Shown one piece after another: positions 36,856 to 48,298 of a stretch of DNA of 64,000 nt. The notes under the pieces are model-generated. The model was not told the origin of the DNA. It saw nothing but the letters and a program-made list of their open reading frames with translations, and did no database searches. The stretch is from Siphonodentalium dalli (lineage: Eukaryota > Mollusca > Scaphopoda > Gadilida > Siphonodentaliidae), in contig CP136063.1 in the NCBI GenBank assembly GCA_032622095.1, positions 213,295,982-213,359,981 on the forward strand, in the 5' to 3' direction. The translations under genes and the position numbers were made by a program. Positions within the stretch are counted from its first letter, which is position 1. The number at the start of each line of letters is the position of its first letter.

Positions 36856-37697
36856 TCATTCATTATAATATTTTAAGTGAAGAACTAATTGACAATGGTC
36901 AGATAATTCAGTTGGAAGTTTAACACAAAAGTAATCAACGGCGCAAAGAAAACTCTCTGTTATAAGGATATAATCAACGACGCTCGCCCCATTATATTGA
37001 TAGCTTATGAAATTACCAAGTATATTGCCTGTAGATCGTCCATTAATTATACGAATACCACTTCTTTGGCTGAGATTTATGAGCTGGCGACTAAAAGAGT
37101 TTATACGACTATCCATACTGACTCTATTGGAGCACGTGTCTATTATGTAATCAGATGGGAGTGGCGTGTGCTTATCACTGTCAGACACTACGTGGGCTGG
37201 CAATTCACCTGTGCATGCATTGAGCTGAGAATTAATAATTCACCGCTCTTGTATCGAGCCAAAGCCTCCTCGACACATTCAAATATATCATCATCTTTAT
37301 GTTTCGTCTTCCAAAAACTAGAATTGCTGGGAGGAATATAAAATGACACAAATATTACTTTTGTGGATGGGTTAAGTATTTGATCATCGAACTCATCACA
37401 TAGTTCTACCTCGTTTACACTGTAGACTTTTCGCATGTACTTTTTTGAATTTTGAGATGAAATAATAGGCTATACCATCTTTTTTCTTGCCATGGGAACG
37501 ACTTAAATTTAGATTTTCATAGCCTTCTAAACAAATATCTTATGGATATTGATGCCAGGTGTCTGCCAGAGTAATAAACTCATATCTCTCTACTTGGTTT
37601 CTAAAATCTGGATCTCTTATTTTTTACGGATCCCTTGCACATTCCAGCTCGTATATCGGATAGTATTACTTTGATCTGTTGTACTCGTGTCAGACAT
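36856..37697 (-). pseudogene. LINE ORF2 endonuclease (exonuclease-endonuclease-phosphatase fold)
   Basis: Nicks target DNA to prime reverse transcription in intact elements. A plausible ATG at 37697 opens MSDTSTTDQ, followed by YTSWNVQGIRKK (the N-terminal N of the fold), ITLADTWH and GYENLNLSRSHGKKKDGIAYY in shifted frames, then FVSFYIPPSNS. The C-terminal half (37203-36856) is one frame: SDYIIDTCSNR, SGIRIINGRSTGNILGNF, GASVVDYILI and LPTELSDHCQLVLHLKY. The SDH catalytic His and the N-G-R and VVDY motifs are intact. Frameshifts near 37200 and several upstream stops make it non-functional as it stands. Confidence 0.85.
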
Positions 37698-38245
37698 TAT
37701 TTCAATATACTAGCCATGAAGCTGGTAAGCCTTCCTATTCTCCCTACAATTGTACTATTTACCTAAATCAAACATTTGAAGTATACGTATATAATGCGTT
37801 CATACTAAAAACATTTAACAACACTACTAAAAAATAATATACCAATATGTCGCTTCATCATGCATGGCAACAGGATAATCTACAGAGGGACACATTTTAC
37901 TTAAGGAATATTTTGAAATCATACAGAAATGAAAGTTACTTATCCACTGGGCGAAATGTTTTTGTTTGTTTGTTTAGTTATCTATGTATACATCGATAAT
38001 GCTTTCCTAATACATATTGATTACACTGATGGTGTATTATTGTATCGACATTGGTTCGTATAGGGGGATCGTTATAGACGATTTAATAACGAGCTGGTGA
38101 TCGTCATTTAATTTATACATGGTGATAACAAGTGAGAATATGGTAGATAATTACCAACAAGGCGTTCATTTGTGTACCCACGTCGGTACATAAAACATGA
38201 CAACGTAAAGGGTCGATGGCGGATGTTAAACAAGCAATGAAAAGG

Positions 38246-39412
38246 TTATTCAATTTGTATAAATGTGCGGTGAAACCAAAGTCCATAATACTGGAGGTTA
38301 AGCTGTGCCATGCCTACAAAAACCACATGGAACTGATTTGTCCCTTTGATGCAAGCTCTCAGTTCTGCTATCAAACTTCCGAGTTCAGAAGCCATTACAG
38401 TTTGGGAGTCTTTCAAGTCACCCGCTCGGGACTGGTGATTCGTCACAGGTAGTGAGCGTGACCACCGACCATACTGTTGAAACGAAGGGTCAAAGGTATG
38501 TCGGCTGTTCGTCCCGTGACGAATGTTTCTGCCCAAACGTTCCACGCCATCATTGTTGGGATGCCATTTGTCATGGAACAGATGTACTGCTACGCGGGTG
38601 GTTCGTGGTTCCACAAATGATTGAGCGTTATCTATGTATTCGCACCTAGTTAGCGCACATATTGATTTGTAGCATTCGTTTGTTCCAAAAATCAACTGAC
38701 TTGTTCTGTGGTTGTGCGGTGTGGGTAGCACTGATGATATTCGAATGGTCGCCGCCTTAGGGTATCGGCGTTTCACTTCATCGATAACACTCAATAATAA
38801 TTGTTTATCGGTCACTAATCCATTTCGTCGTGAGTTGATGCCTACGTGGAATGTAAATTTGGTCACATTCCCCTCCACAAAGTTCGACGAATCTGTCAGC
38901 CACGCTAGAAGCCCCATTATCTTCATTCCACCGATTGAAACCGTCTTAACGAACTCACCTGGGTGAGAAAGACGCCGCGAATTAACAAACCGAAGTACCG
39001 AGTCTCCCACAACAAGGTGTATTTTTCTAAATTTTGAAATTTCACTGGGGTTTCTCTCTTTGTGCACCTTTGATGACGTGACATATTTAGATTCTACTGG
39101 AGATTTTGATTGATCATCATCCTGAAGCACATGGTATTTGTTTGCAACAACATATTCAGAGTCGGAAACCACAGCTGGGCTCTCTTGAATCGGCGATTGC
39201 GATTTACGTCGCCTGTTGAATTGATATGCTTGAGTTACGGTTTGTGTGTCCAGTGCTTTGCAATTGGGGTTTTGTTCAACTATTGTTATCCGGTTGATGG
39301 TGCTACTGTACTGTGTTTCTGTAGCTGCCTTTTTTGCCATCTTTCTGAGTCTATTATTTTCTTCTTTCATCAAACCCATTTCTCGTTCTAGCTGTTGTAA
39401 TTTCTCATTCAC
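38246..39412 (-). CDS. LINE ORF1 with coiled coil and SGNH hydrolase domain
   Basis: A 388-codon open frame, the longest in the window. Residues 1-30 are a charged heptad-like coiled coil (EKLQQLEREMGLMKEENNRL). Residues 85-100 (EYVVANKYHVLQDDD) resemble the N-R-F-x-V-L-x-D segment common in LINE ORF1. An SGNH domain spans about 129-300: block I VVGDSVLRF (nucleophile S138), block II GGMK (G161/162), block III FHVGINS (N193) and block V DKWHPNN (D281, H284), so the catalytic set is complete. The true ORF1 start is probably upstream; the 5' part (39602-39413) continues in another frame across a CTTACCTTACCTTACC slip-prone run near 39475. Known family role: RNA-binding chaperone with an esterase-like module of unclear function. 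Confidence 0.85.
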   Translation of the reverse strand: MNEKLQQLEREMGLMKEENNRLRKMAKKAATETQYSSTINRITIVEQNPNCKALDTQTVTQAYQFNRRRKSQSPIQESPAVVSDSEYVVANKYHVLQDDDQSKSPVESKYVTSSKVHKERNPSEISKFRKIHLVVGDSVLRFVNSRRLSHPGEFVKTVSIGGMKIMGLLAWLTDSSNFVEGNVTKFTFHVGINSRRNGLVTDKQLLLSVIDEVKRRYPKAATIRISSVLPTPHNHRTSQLIFGTNECYKSICALTRCEYIDNAQSFVEPRTTRVAVHLFHDKWHPNNDGVERLGRNIRHGTNSRHTFDPSFQQYGRWSRSLPVTNHQSRAGDLKDSQTVMASELGSLIAELRACIKGTNQFHVVFVGMAQLNLQYYGLWFHRTFIQIE

Positions 39413-39950
39413 TTCTGAGTCCCGGTTGAGTTGATTTGTTTTGAGTCTCCATCTTCTGCCGTTTGAGCATTGGGGTAAGGTAAGGTAAGCAGGTTGATAA
39501 CTTGTTTAGGTATTTTCTCGTTTTCAGTCTGCGGCGTGGCTGAAAATGTAATCGGGGAGTGTGCATTTGGAACATTCTCCCAGTAAATGTCGTCTCCATC
39601 ATCGTTCTTAGGATATTACCTGCTCACACCCCGAGGGCACTGTCTCTTCCACACAAAAACCTTATTCCCAGATAGTAGGTAATTCTTTGGTTGTCCACCA
39701 AGTTATATTTTTCTTTGATCCTTGGATCATCAATTTGTTTTTAGTCCGGTACACATGTATTGTCACCTTTACCAGTCACGTTGCGATAGCCATCTATTCT
39801 TTCGTCCACTGTAACGTTCATTTTGTCTTTTCCTATTATCCACTGGGCATTATTTTTTTCCATTTCCAATGTGTCGTCCCAATATATTGAACACAGTTCA
39901 CTATAGTATATATTGAACAGTCCTAGTCTAAGACTATGGTCACGCAACGA

Positions 39951-41839
39951 TCTCTATCTTTCCGTGTGGTACTTATTCTCCTCATCGTACGTTAACTTCT
40001 ACTTTAATAGTTTATCAAGATTAAGAATATAATTCCTATCACTCACTGTTCCCCTGGTAGAATTTTGCCCAAGCACAAGAACCCATCCTGGCACAACATT
40101 AGTTACATCAGTGTCCTCAATGACATCGAATGTGTCTTAAAAATCCGTGTAATCGAATGTTTCCATGATAAATATCCAATATGTTCGATCTAATGATCCA
40201 AGCTAACTAAGAATATAACTAATATAACTAATATAACTAAGAATATAAACATCCAGTATATAGTTCCATCTGTCGGCTCGCCAGCTCCACTGGCCTCTTT
40301 AATTAGCTGCGCATGGCTAGTCGCAGGAGTTAATTGAAAAAACGTCCGCTCGCCTCGAAGGTCAGTCAGTCAGTGATGTGACCGTACATGTATATATTTA
40401 AATTTGTAGGTGTTTTCAGAGAGCTTTAGACCTTGTCATATTTTGTGTGAAACTTTCAAGGACATAACATATCGTTTGAAAATAGTTTAATACTGGCAGC
40501 GGTGAAGTTTGCAGAACGATCTGAATACATATATTTGCCCCAACAACATCACAGCAAATTAGCAAGTCCACGTTGGCAAGAGCACTCTTCGTTGTCACGT
40601 TTTGATAAAAAACAGGTTGACAGATTCACAAATTACTTTAGCGTGTTTCAATCTTTAATTTATATTTTAGTTTGATATATTCAGCTTCTCTGATATAGAC
40701 AAACCTGCGTGACAATGTTTCGCAAATATTGAACCTAATGACTGAAAGATATATTGGTATATACATATATGTAGAAAATGAGATCGAACCTATTTACGGA
40801 TTCTCAGATACGTATATGAACTTTCGCAAACGTTAAACAGAGTTTATGTTTTGCTTGTATATTAACATACGATAGGAAATAGCATTCGAAACATACAGTT
40901 GTATACAATGTAGTCATTAGCCAGTACAGTTGTGGTTGATATAGGACCTCTCAATATCGTCATGAATCAGCGCGTGCAACGCTATTTCTAGCAAAATTGT
41001 CATCTTGGAGGTGATAATATACATGAAATTGCAAAACAATCGCCATTAGCTACTGAAAGAACAACATACCCGGGTGGCTGTACCAGCTGGGCCTCTTGAT
41101 GAAATATACACTTTCTTTTATAGTGAAGGCCGTGCTCAGTGATATATTACTCTCAATGTACGCATGCACGATGGACGCAATAGCTGGCCATATCGGATTT
41201 CAAATTGGAGATATAGCCCGTTTAATAACCTCTACTGTTAACACACACAACTGAGAGGTAAAATCAACAATTTTACCACTGATAAACACACAACAACACC
41301 ATGTGAGGATGGTTCAGGTATCTCGATCAGTGTGTTAAGACATAATCCATGCAGTACTGCACATGATTATAGCAGCGAGATACACCGCGGCCCATTGCAA
41401 TCAAATAACTTTTCTATTGTTCTGATTCAGTCACTGCGATGTATTGTTGCAGGTATCTTCCGAAGACGCGCCAATTTTCCATACGTCATTTCTCATATTG
41501 ACCGTTAGAAGTCTTTAAAGTGTCGTCGTTTGACTTGAAACAAACACCCACTGGGGAACAGAAAAGACAACTGTGCCTGTTTATTTGACCCGTAGTTTTC
41601 CAATTATGTAGTGTACAGTGTAGTAGTTAGTTTCAATATGACATCAATCAACTGCATAGTCAACTTATATATGTGCGTATAAACACGAATCCTGTTACCC
41701 TGACTGTTTCTGTATACCAAACGTGGGGCAACGGGACAATTCTTGAATATCATGCAAGCCTACGGGTGAAATGTGAACTCGATTAAGCTTTCTGGATCAT
41801 GTAGGAACTCCACTGCATTACCATCGTAATATTACTAAC
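39951..41839. other. Intronic-type DNA, nothing firm
   Basis: No exon between the LINE and CTLD exon 2. Positions 40205-40255 hold a short TAATATAACTAAGAATATAA duplication. I found no second-half CTLD exon here, which is why exon 3 is placed at 15 kb. Confidence 0.4.
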
Positions 41840-42004
41840 CTGGATACACAAGCTGACTGACTAACCAGTCATTCATGGCTTGGTTTCTGATCTCGAGCAG
41901 ATGTCCTCGTTCACATTCACACAGGAGTTTGCTCTGTCGCCATGTTTGTGTATTATTTATTCCAATTCTGTACCACATGTCGAATTGACTGTTGTATGTA
42001 TAGC
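41840..42004 (-). CDS. PAN-CTLD lectin gene, exon 2 (first half of C-type lectin domain)
   Basis: Minus-strand internal exon of 165 bp, acceptor TGTTACAG before 42004 and donor CCAG|GTTAGT after 41840. It enters and leaves in phase 1. It supplies residues 97-151: WYRIGINNTQTWRQSKLLC, then GHLLEIRNQAMNDWLVSQLV. This is the helix 1-C1-helix 2 part of a CTLD (conserved W-x-x-A/S-x-x-x-C, G-x-L-x-x-I and the N-x-WL after it). C125 would pair with C224 of exon 3. The phase fits both the PAN exon at 48.6 kb and the terminal exons at 15 kb and 60.8 kb, as in a family built from interchangeable phase-1 modules. It is separated from exon 1 by 6.3 kb and from exon 3 by 26.7 kb. Confidence 0.8.
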
Positions 42005-43185
42005 CTGTAACATTTATAATGCATTGTAAATTACACATGATACACATTCAGAAAAAAACTACCAATATAAAGTCAAGCTCAGTGGTTTTCATGGTAAACG
42101 TCGTCCAGTGTTGTAGTATCACATTAAAATGCATATCACACGTGACATAATAGTGACAATCTCGTCGTATGATTGGCTGCACAGTGTACCGCTATATCAT
42201 ATAAAGTTATTCTCTGAAATTGCACTCGGCATGGCGTGCGTCAAAGCATAGAAATGTCGCATATTTTGGTTTATGCCGAAACTGACACAAGCGCTTTCGG
42301 TGCGCAATTAATGTAGCATGCTCTGTCGCTTTCGGCTCGCGCCAAAAGCGCCGTCAGGAAGTGTCAGAATAGTATTCTATGTTGGCAATATTATATATTG
42401 GCTTCTAGGGCATTTTTTTGCCGCACCTAATTCAAGCGCTGAGTAAAATATGCGCACACAAATATTTCAACTGTTTACTATTTATTCGACAAGTTGGTCA
42501 CTTACCGACATGCGCGATTGCATCATCAATTAAAGAAAATAATAAAATTCATTTGCAAAATGCGGTCTAACCGCGAACGCGATGTGGTGCCACGGTTGGT
42601 CGAGGTATAATGGCGGTCAAACTAAAGATGGTCGATTAATTAGAGCACTGGTGTATACATGGGCCTATGCATCATGTTGTTATCGAACCATGCGTGGCCA
42701 TGACAACCTTGTCATCAAGTAATCGACCAATTATTACGGATTTTGCTATAACTGTCTTGAATGTTTCAATCTAACTTTCTGTGACCATTGCTGATAGTGT
42801 AGTGATACATGTGCATGTATATTGTATACGAATGCGATATGTACCAACTAGTATGAATCAAGACACGACGAGCTCATGTGAGTGACTGGACAATATCACG
42901 CCTATTACTGTGACTGGAACATTTCATACCGAAACAAGTATGCCAATTCAAATGTTTTACTTTTACATGCATTTGAGTGATAAGGTTTGTTCCTTTATGT
43001 CTTAAAATGAGAGGCCAGATTCGCATGACGTATATTGTTCGAAATTAGTATAACTCGTAATTGAAAAGTTCGCCTGAAATAATAATGTCAAAATATAGAT
43101 GCAGTTAGTTGGTCGGTCAATCATTCAATAATTGCATCCAAAACTAAAAGCATACATATCATACATATTAATTTGTCCTGTATAC
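42005..43185. other. Intron 1 portion, nothing firm
   Basis: A somewhat more GC-rich stretch at 42230-42370 contains CGCTTTCGG repeated (42292 and 42327) and may be a small repeat. No exon seen. Confidence 0.4.
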
Positions 43186-44075
43186 TTAGTTGGCAACAAA
43201 GCCGATCAATCAATTAATCCGTCGCTCGCCATACACCGTCCCTGCGGTCAAAAAAATGTTCATGCTTCAAAAACGCGCGATACGAGTTTTATGTAATAAG
43301 AAATATAGAAGCCACATAGAACCTCTTTTTAAAAAAGAAAATATACTCAAAATCTACGACATCCACAAAGTCCAAGTGGCTGTTTTCATGCATGATTGGT
43401 ATTATATGCGTTTAATAGAATCATTCATCGACATGTTTACCAAACGCAAAACCGGACCAGACACCCGGCAAAAGCACCCACTATTTTAAAAAAAACAAGA
43501 ACATCTTGGTCCCAACGACTACCATTCAATTCTTATCCAACTATCTGGAACAACTTAGATAACGAATTTACATCATACCAAACCAGACACACATTCAAAC
43601 GGCGTTTACATGCCGATTGCATTCAAAAATATGCTGCAACAATTAAATGCAACAATCAAAGATGTCCCGACTGTGTGGTAGCTTGGTCATAGAGTGACCT
43701 CCCCTACATGTATATCGCAATCCACAACCTTACTCAGCATATTCCTACTCGACTTTCAAGGAACATCCCACTGACAAGAAAGAGACAAACCATCGAGTAA
43801 CCAATAAGCGATTTATCTATGCGTATACCCTCCATGCATATAATCCATTTAAATGCAACCATTATGTGATACATAATTATATAGCCGTGTATTGTACAAG
43901 AAATCTTGACCGCCTATCGTAACATCTATTCATCTTTAAGGGGGTGGCAGTAAGACAGTCTAGCCTGACTATGCCACCCCCTCGAATATACAATACAATA
44001 TTTGTCAAATGTATTATGTATTAATATATGTATATTGGAATAAAATATCATATCCAATCCTATCCTATCCTACAC
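43186..44075 (+). mobile_element. 5'-truncated LINE (CR1/L2-type) 3' end with stem-loop and TATCC tail
   Basis: The reading MLQKRAIRVLCNKKYRSHIE followed by PLFKKENILKIYDIHKVQ is the signature of the ORF2 C-terminus of CR1/L2-type elements. After a frameshift near 43480 it continues RLPFNSYPTIWNNLDNEF and HTFKRRLHADCIQKY, ending near 43690. The 3' UTR has a 10-bp perfect stem (43940-43949 with 43972-43981, GGGGGTGGCA/TGCCACCCCC), with a further AGTC/GACT pairing in the loop. It then has AATAAAA near 44039 and a CCTATCCTATCC tail at 44053-44072. Opposite orientation to the SGNH-bearing LINE, so a separate insertion. Confidence 0.85.
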
Positions 44076-44106
44076 CTTCAACTAATTGATCTATTATTTT
44101 ATAATG

Positions 44107-44428
44107 CAGGGCTGTAACGATATACTTTGTCACTGTGCGATACGAATCACGATACACGATCAACGATATGATGCATATCACGTCTGAATGATCAGAACCA
44201 ACATGTTTGTAGTTGAATAGTTAGCTATAACAGGTGAGTGAAACACACATGATAAACATGTACACCTGAGAGAACGTTGCAGTTGTTACTCTTACGCACA
44301 TGCTCATTTTCAGAAATTATTGTATATATCCAGTATCGCTATACGCATGACACGATACGACACGATTATCTTTTGAAAGTGTATTGCGATATATTGAATT
44401 CACGATGAATCGTTATAACCCTAAGTAC
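44107..44428. mobile_element. hAT-like non-autonomous element
   Basis: Starts CAGGGCTGTAACGATATAC and ends GAATCGTTATAACCCTA, so termini match as imperfect inverted repeats. The interior is rich in CACGATACACGA-type words (44140-44190 and 44335-44375), typical of short hAT-derived elements with ACGATAC-rich subterminal repeats. No 8-bp target duplication is evident, and no transposase. Confidence 0.55.
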
Positions 44429-44651
44429 CGAGCATTGATCGTTAAAACCAGGTGACATACACCCATATTTATGGTAATGTGGTTCAAAGTAGGTGTTTGC
44501 GCTATTATGTGTCGATCGAACATAACTTTTGTGGTGTAACTGTTAATTATATGGTATACTGTGGTATAGGGCAATATAGTCTACTGTCAATTTTGCAGTA
44601 TAAACTTTAAATATAAGTTGCACTGTGGCGTGTCGTAAAAATGAGTAAAAT

Positions 44652-44795
44652 ATAAATTAATATATTATTTTAAACCAAGCGCGCCAGTTTAAAACTGCTC
44701 CGCTATACATAGATATCTTATACCATGTGTATGTATAGCGGAGCGTTTTTTTAAAGTGGCACGCTCGGTTTAAGTATATATATATATATTAATTC
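44652..44795. repeat. Long palindrome (hairpin MITE)
   Basis: The left arm, AAACCAAGCGCGCCAGTTTA... to CTCCGCTATACAT (44671-44710), pairs with the right arm ATGTATAGCGGAGCG... to GCACGCTCGGTTT (44731-44772). A few mismatches occur, and arms extend outward through TTAATATA/TATATTAA runs. The loop is 20 bp. No coding content. Confidence 0.8.
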
Positions 44796-45059
44796 ATAAT
44801 GTACTTCTTTTAATGACTCGCCCCTGTGTTACGGTGTAGAACAAATATACGGTGAGTTGCTTATTTAATAGTATATTACTGGTAGCAACTCTGCTGCTGG
44901 TATTTTACCGTAAAATTCTGCAGTGACGAAAACAAAACATGGCGGCATAAAATGGTCTTCCGAATCCAATTTGGTCATGTGAAAATGTGGTGAAATGACT
45001 GGAAACTGGTTGTCAGCTTTGTCTGACTAACTTAAAGGTTTAACAGGTCTGAGTAAATC

Positions 45060-45580
45060 ACAAATCGATATATAATAGCCCGATCGGTCTTCTTGGCACT
45101 GTGCTCACTAAAGTTTAAGATGTCTGATTTATGTTTACTTTAAGTACAATAAATATATCAATTTTACGGATTATTTCATATATTCAAACAAATTGTACTC
45201 AAGTTCTCAACATGCAGGGAAAAGCATATTATCCCAATTAGTACCCCATATTGCCAGTGCAGGTTCCTGGACAGGGACTCCGGAGCACCTGACATGTACT
45301 CTGCAGTTCCTGTGCAGGTAATATGGAGTATTTGGGTAGGTGCCACAGAGTACCTGGAAAGGTTATCCACATAGTACCTTGATATTTGATAGTGTAGAGT
45401 ACCCGGACAGATAATCTGGAGTACCAGGACAGGAACTCTGCGGAGGACAGGAACTCTGCGGAGTTCCTGAACAAGCACTCAGAGTATATACCAACATTTT
45501 GGTACTCCACACGGGAATATTATAGTATCTACGTAGGTACACAGGGTACCTGGGGTTAGTACATAGTACATGTGTAGATG
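45060..45580. repeat. Repeat element with a GTACC/GGTAC minisatellite, copy A
   Basis: Opens with AAGATGTCTGATTTATG and TTTACTTTAA, shared with 50295 and 50525, then a minisatellite of GGAGTACC / CCTGGACAGG / AGTACCTGG words (45240-45500), then TTTTGGTACTCCACACGGGA, a sequence also closing copy B at 51260-51285. Contains an exact local doubling, GGACAGGAACTCTGCGGAG, near 45430-45465. Confidence 0.75.
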
Positions 45581-46629
45581 TGTATCAACTAATTGTGATC
45601 ACATCAACGATTCAAAGACCAACATGTGCCACATGTTTATTTTTGAGATCATACGACTGTGAATAGCTATTGCATTTCATTGTAATTTTGCGCATATTTT
45701 GTGTACGCGTATTCATGTTAATAGCGACCCCGTAAAATATTACCAATAACGATAACCATCGCCATTTACAGGTGTGAAGATACTAATTTACATGTGTACG
45801 CATGCAGTTATGGTGTTGCTAAGCTAATTGTTCAAGGAATATTGGTCTTGTGATATCGTGCATTTTAAGACCCACTCAGATGCATTGCTCTGTCGACTTA
45901 TATGGTCAAGGTGTTTGTGTTTTAGATATCAGAAGCTATTCCGTAGTATCTCATGTATACATGGTACAGTATATGTGCTGAAAAACGGACACAACTGCAT
46001 CCCTGAGACTAACGCATACGCGGATTTAAAACAATTTCCATGGTTCGTTGCTATTTATATTTTAATGCTTAACAAAAATAAATATTTTTTTCGGTTATAC
46101 AAATTTCCAAGGCGAAATCACAATCAATTTGAAACAATAAGTTGACATAGCAGCATTCACCCCACTCAACTGCCGCATATTTCCTTGCTTTGTGATATTA
46201 ACAAGAGCACGACCAGATGTAGTATGATATCTGACGATTTATAAGATAAATGGCCCATCACTAACATAGAGCATAGCATATTTAAACATCTCTCTGTCCT
46301 TTCTAGGTTTCCATAACTCGATCACATTAAATCCGATTGTCAATTGAAGTTAACCTACTACATATTAGTTTAGATGCCACAACTACCAATCCGTAACACA
46401 TTGGTTAGCACTGTAACACATATCACGCAAATTATTGATGCGTGTGCCATAGATCAAAATGACTTCTCGAATGCTACCACTATGGCATGCATATTAACAT
46501 CATATCATACATGTACCCCGAAGACAGTCGAACTCATGGGACACACATATACATATTGTGAATGCTACAAGCGCTGACATAGGATACACGTTTCATGATG
46601 ATGCAACATATAATATCTAAATGTGTGGT
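45581..46629. other. Non-coding stretch, nothing firm
   Basis: Frames at 45828-46145 and 46374-46577 (+) have no recognised domain or splice pattern. Confidence 0.4.
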
Positions 46630-46815
46630 CAGCAGTGGATTTGGGTATGGGCATATGATCTAAAGCTCAAGTTGTGTTGATCAGCAGGCATGGCATGACA
46701 TTTTTTAAATATAGACAATTATGTATGGGTGGTTCTTTTTCTACATTATTATAATTATGAAATTTTTTGAATCAAGAAACATGAAGTCTCATTTCGTGAT
46801 CTTCATATATGACGT
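46630..46815. repeat. Direct repeat of about 190 bp, copy 1
   Basis: Shares GGATATGGGT/GGGTATGGGC, GCAGG-ATGGCATGA, ATATAGACAATTATGTATGG and ATCAAGA-A-ATGAAGTCTC with 47415-47620, offset about 798 bp. Confidence 0.75.
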
Positions 46816-47414
46816 AATCGACATATGAACTGCACTTTTGACTGATCCTGCTGTTTACAATTAGAAAGTATACATACTTGAATAGGGTAGTGCACCACCC
46901 CATCCATGTATGCGACAGTGACCATGTACGTGTGTGACCGACCGATTCAACAGTTTGCAAAACAATTCTACTAAATTAGTAGCAATGGCAAATGATTGAG
47001 GGACAGACGCGCGTTATTGATTAAATACAAGTAAAATTGCATCATATTCGAACAATTATTATCAGAAGGAAACAAAACAATGGCTTGTAAAACATTTGAG
47101 ATATTAAAACTCTTATTTTGTTTACACGAAGTGCTCAAATAATTATTAATGTCAAACAACAATCCAATCACCAGATATTATCTTATTTTAGTATTATATT
47201 TGTTCTATGAGAGGAGGCTTCCTTTGCGTCATAATGTGAGTTAAACTTTTAATTCCATCATATACATGTAACATCACACCCACATGCATGACAATAAATA
47301 ATAATGCAGTCTCAAATATTTCAGCCCAAATGAAACCAAATGTTGGCATACAGGCTATTTCACCCAAGCAGGGAGCAATCTACTGAAAATATGCCACAGT
47401 ATTAGATATACATG

Positions 47415-47620
47415 GCCAGCTGGGGATATGGGTGTGGACCTATGACCTAACCCTCATCCCAACCATAAGTGTTATTGGTAAGCAGGTATGGCATGATCAT
47501 TAATAAATATAGACAATTATGTATGGGTGGTTGTCTTTCTAAATGTAAATAGTTATGAAATATCTTGAATCAAGACAAATGAAGTCTCCGCTCATTACCT
47601 TCAGATATGATTTCATGGAG
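47415..47620. repeat. Direct repeat of about 190 bp, copy 2
   Basis: Same orientation as 46630-46815. The interval between the copies (46816-47414) has no recognised gene; the minus frames there have no domain. Confidence 0.75.
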
Positions 47621-47640
47621 ATTATCACTGCACTACTTAA

Positions 47641-47980
47641 AGTGGTACTGCACACTAAATCCGGTCATTTATGGGACCATCTCCTTTTATACTCAACAGA
47701 ATATATGCAACAAATGAATTGATTTGAGCCATGGATTGGTGAAAAATACCATCGTGTGCTCTATGAACGATGCAAACAACATAGTAATTATAATGAAAAT
47801 GATTTTATGACTCCAGCCATTTATTCATTTGTATTATAATTACCATGTTGTTTGCATCGTTCATAGAGCACGTTAGTGTATTTTTCACTAATCAATGGCT
47901 CAAATCCATTCATCTATTGCATATATTCTGTTGAGTATAAAAGGGATGGTCCCATAAATGGCCGAATTTAGTGTACATTT
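47641..47980. mobile_element. Full-length foldback MITE with about 160-bp arms, TTAA flank
   Basis: The left arm from 47641 (AGTGGTACTGCACACTAAAT then GGTCATTTATGGGACCATC) and the reverse complement of the right arm match for about 160 bp with few differences, through GTATAAAAG/CTTTTATAC, CAACAGAATATATGCAA, TGATTTGAGCCAT and GCTCTATGAACGATGC, then ACAACAT. TTAA lies immediately left (47637-47640). A truncated relative is at 28298-28510. Confidence 0.85.
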
Positions 47981-48298
47981 TGTCGATACATACACACAAC
48001 AACAATTTACATATATGCCATAACACTTCGGTAAAGCGGTTATAATTTCCAACGATTTGACAGTAACTGTTCTTAAATAACTTGTAACCAGAATCGCTTG
48101 TACCAAATTTCCAAGAGACATTCCAGACAGATTTTGAGAAAATCCATTAATTATCAGGAAATTTTGCCAAGACGTACGTCTGACCCTTAAGGGTTATATT
48201 GCGTTATATTTTAGTTTGAGTTGATTGTTTAATTGCTTATCAGTATATGATATTATTATTTACCTGTGTCATTGGTTGGTTTCAAAGAAAATACTCAC

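Larger units (their letters stand above)
36000..39950 (-). mobile_element. CR1/L2-group LINE, SGNH-ORF1 plus endonuclease, RT core missing
   Basis: Read on the minus strand: a 5' region (39950-39610), ORF1 with a coiled coil and an SGNH hydrolase domain (39602-38246), ORF2 start and apurinic-type endonuclease (37697-36856), the linker after the endonuclease (about 36600-36210), then an AT-rich tail with AATAAA at 36010-36005. The fingers, palm and thumb of the RT are absent although the beginning of ORF2 and a 3'-end-like tail are both present. SGNH/esterase domains in ORF1 are established for CR1-like non-LTR elements. The endonuclease has several frameshifts; ORF1 is open over 388 codons. 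Confidence 0.85.

Noticed and set aside
37436-39412. SGNH ORF1 as a host esterase gene
   Set aside because: It lies upstream of a LINE endonuclease on the same strand, has an N-terminal coiled coil and matches the known CR1-type ORF1 layout.
43190-43692. Host gene in this interval
   Set aside because: The sequence is the C-terminal end of a LINE ORF2, followed by its 3' UTR and tail.
44107-44428. Confident hAT insertion with an 8-bp target duplication
   Set aside because: The ends look hAT-like, but the flanking 8-mers do not match, so only a tentative call is kept.
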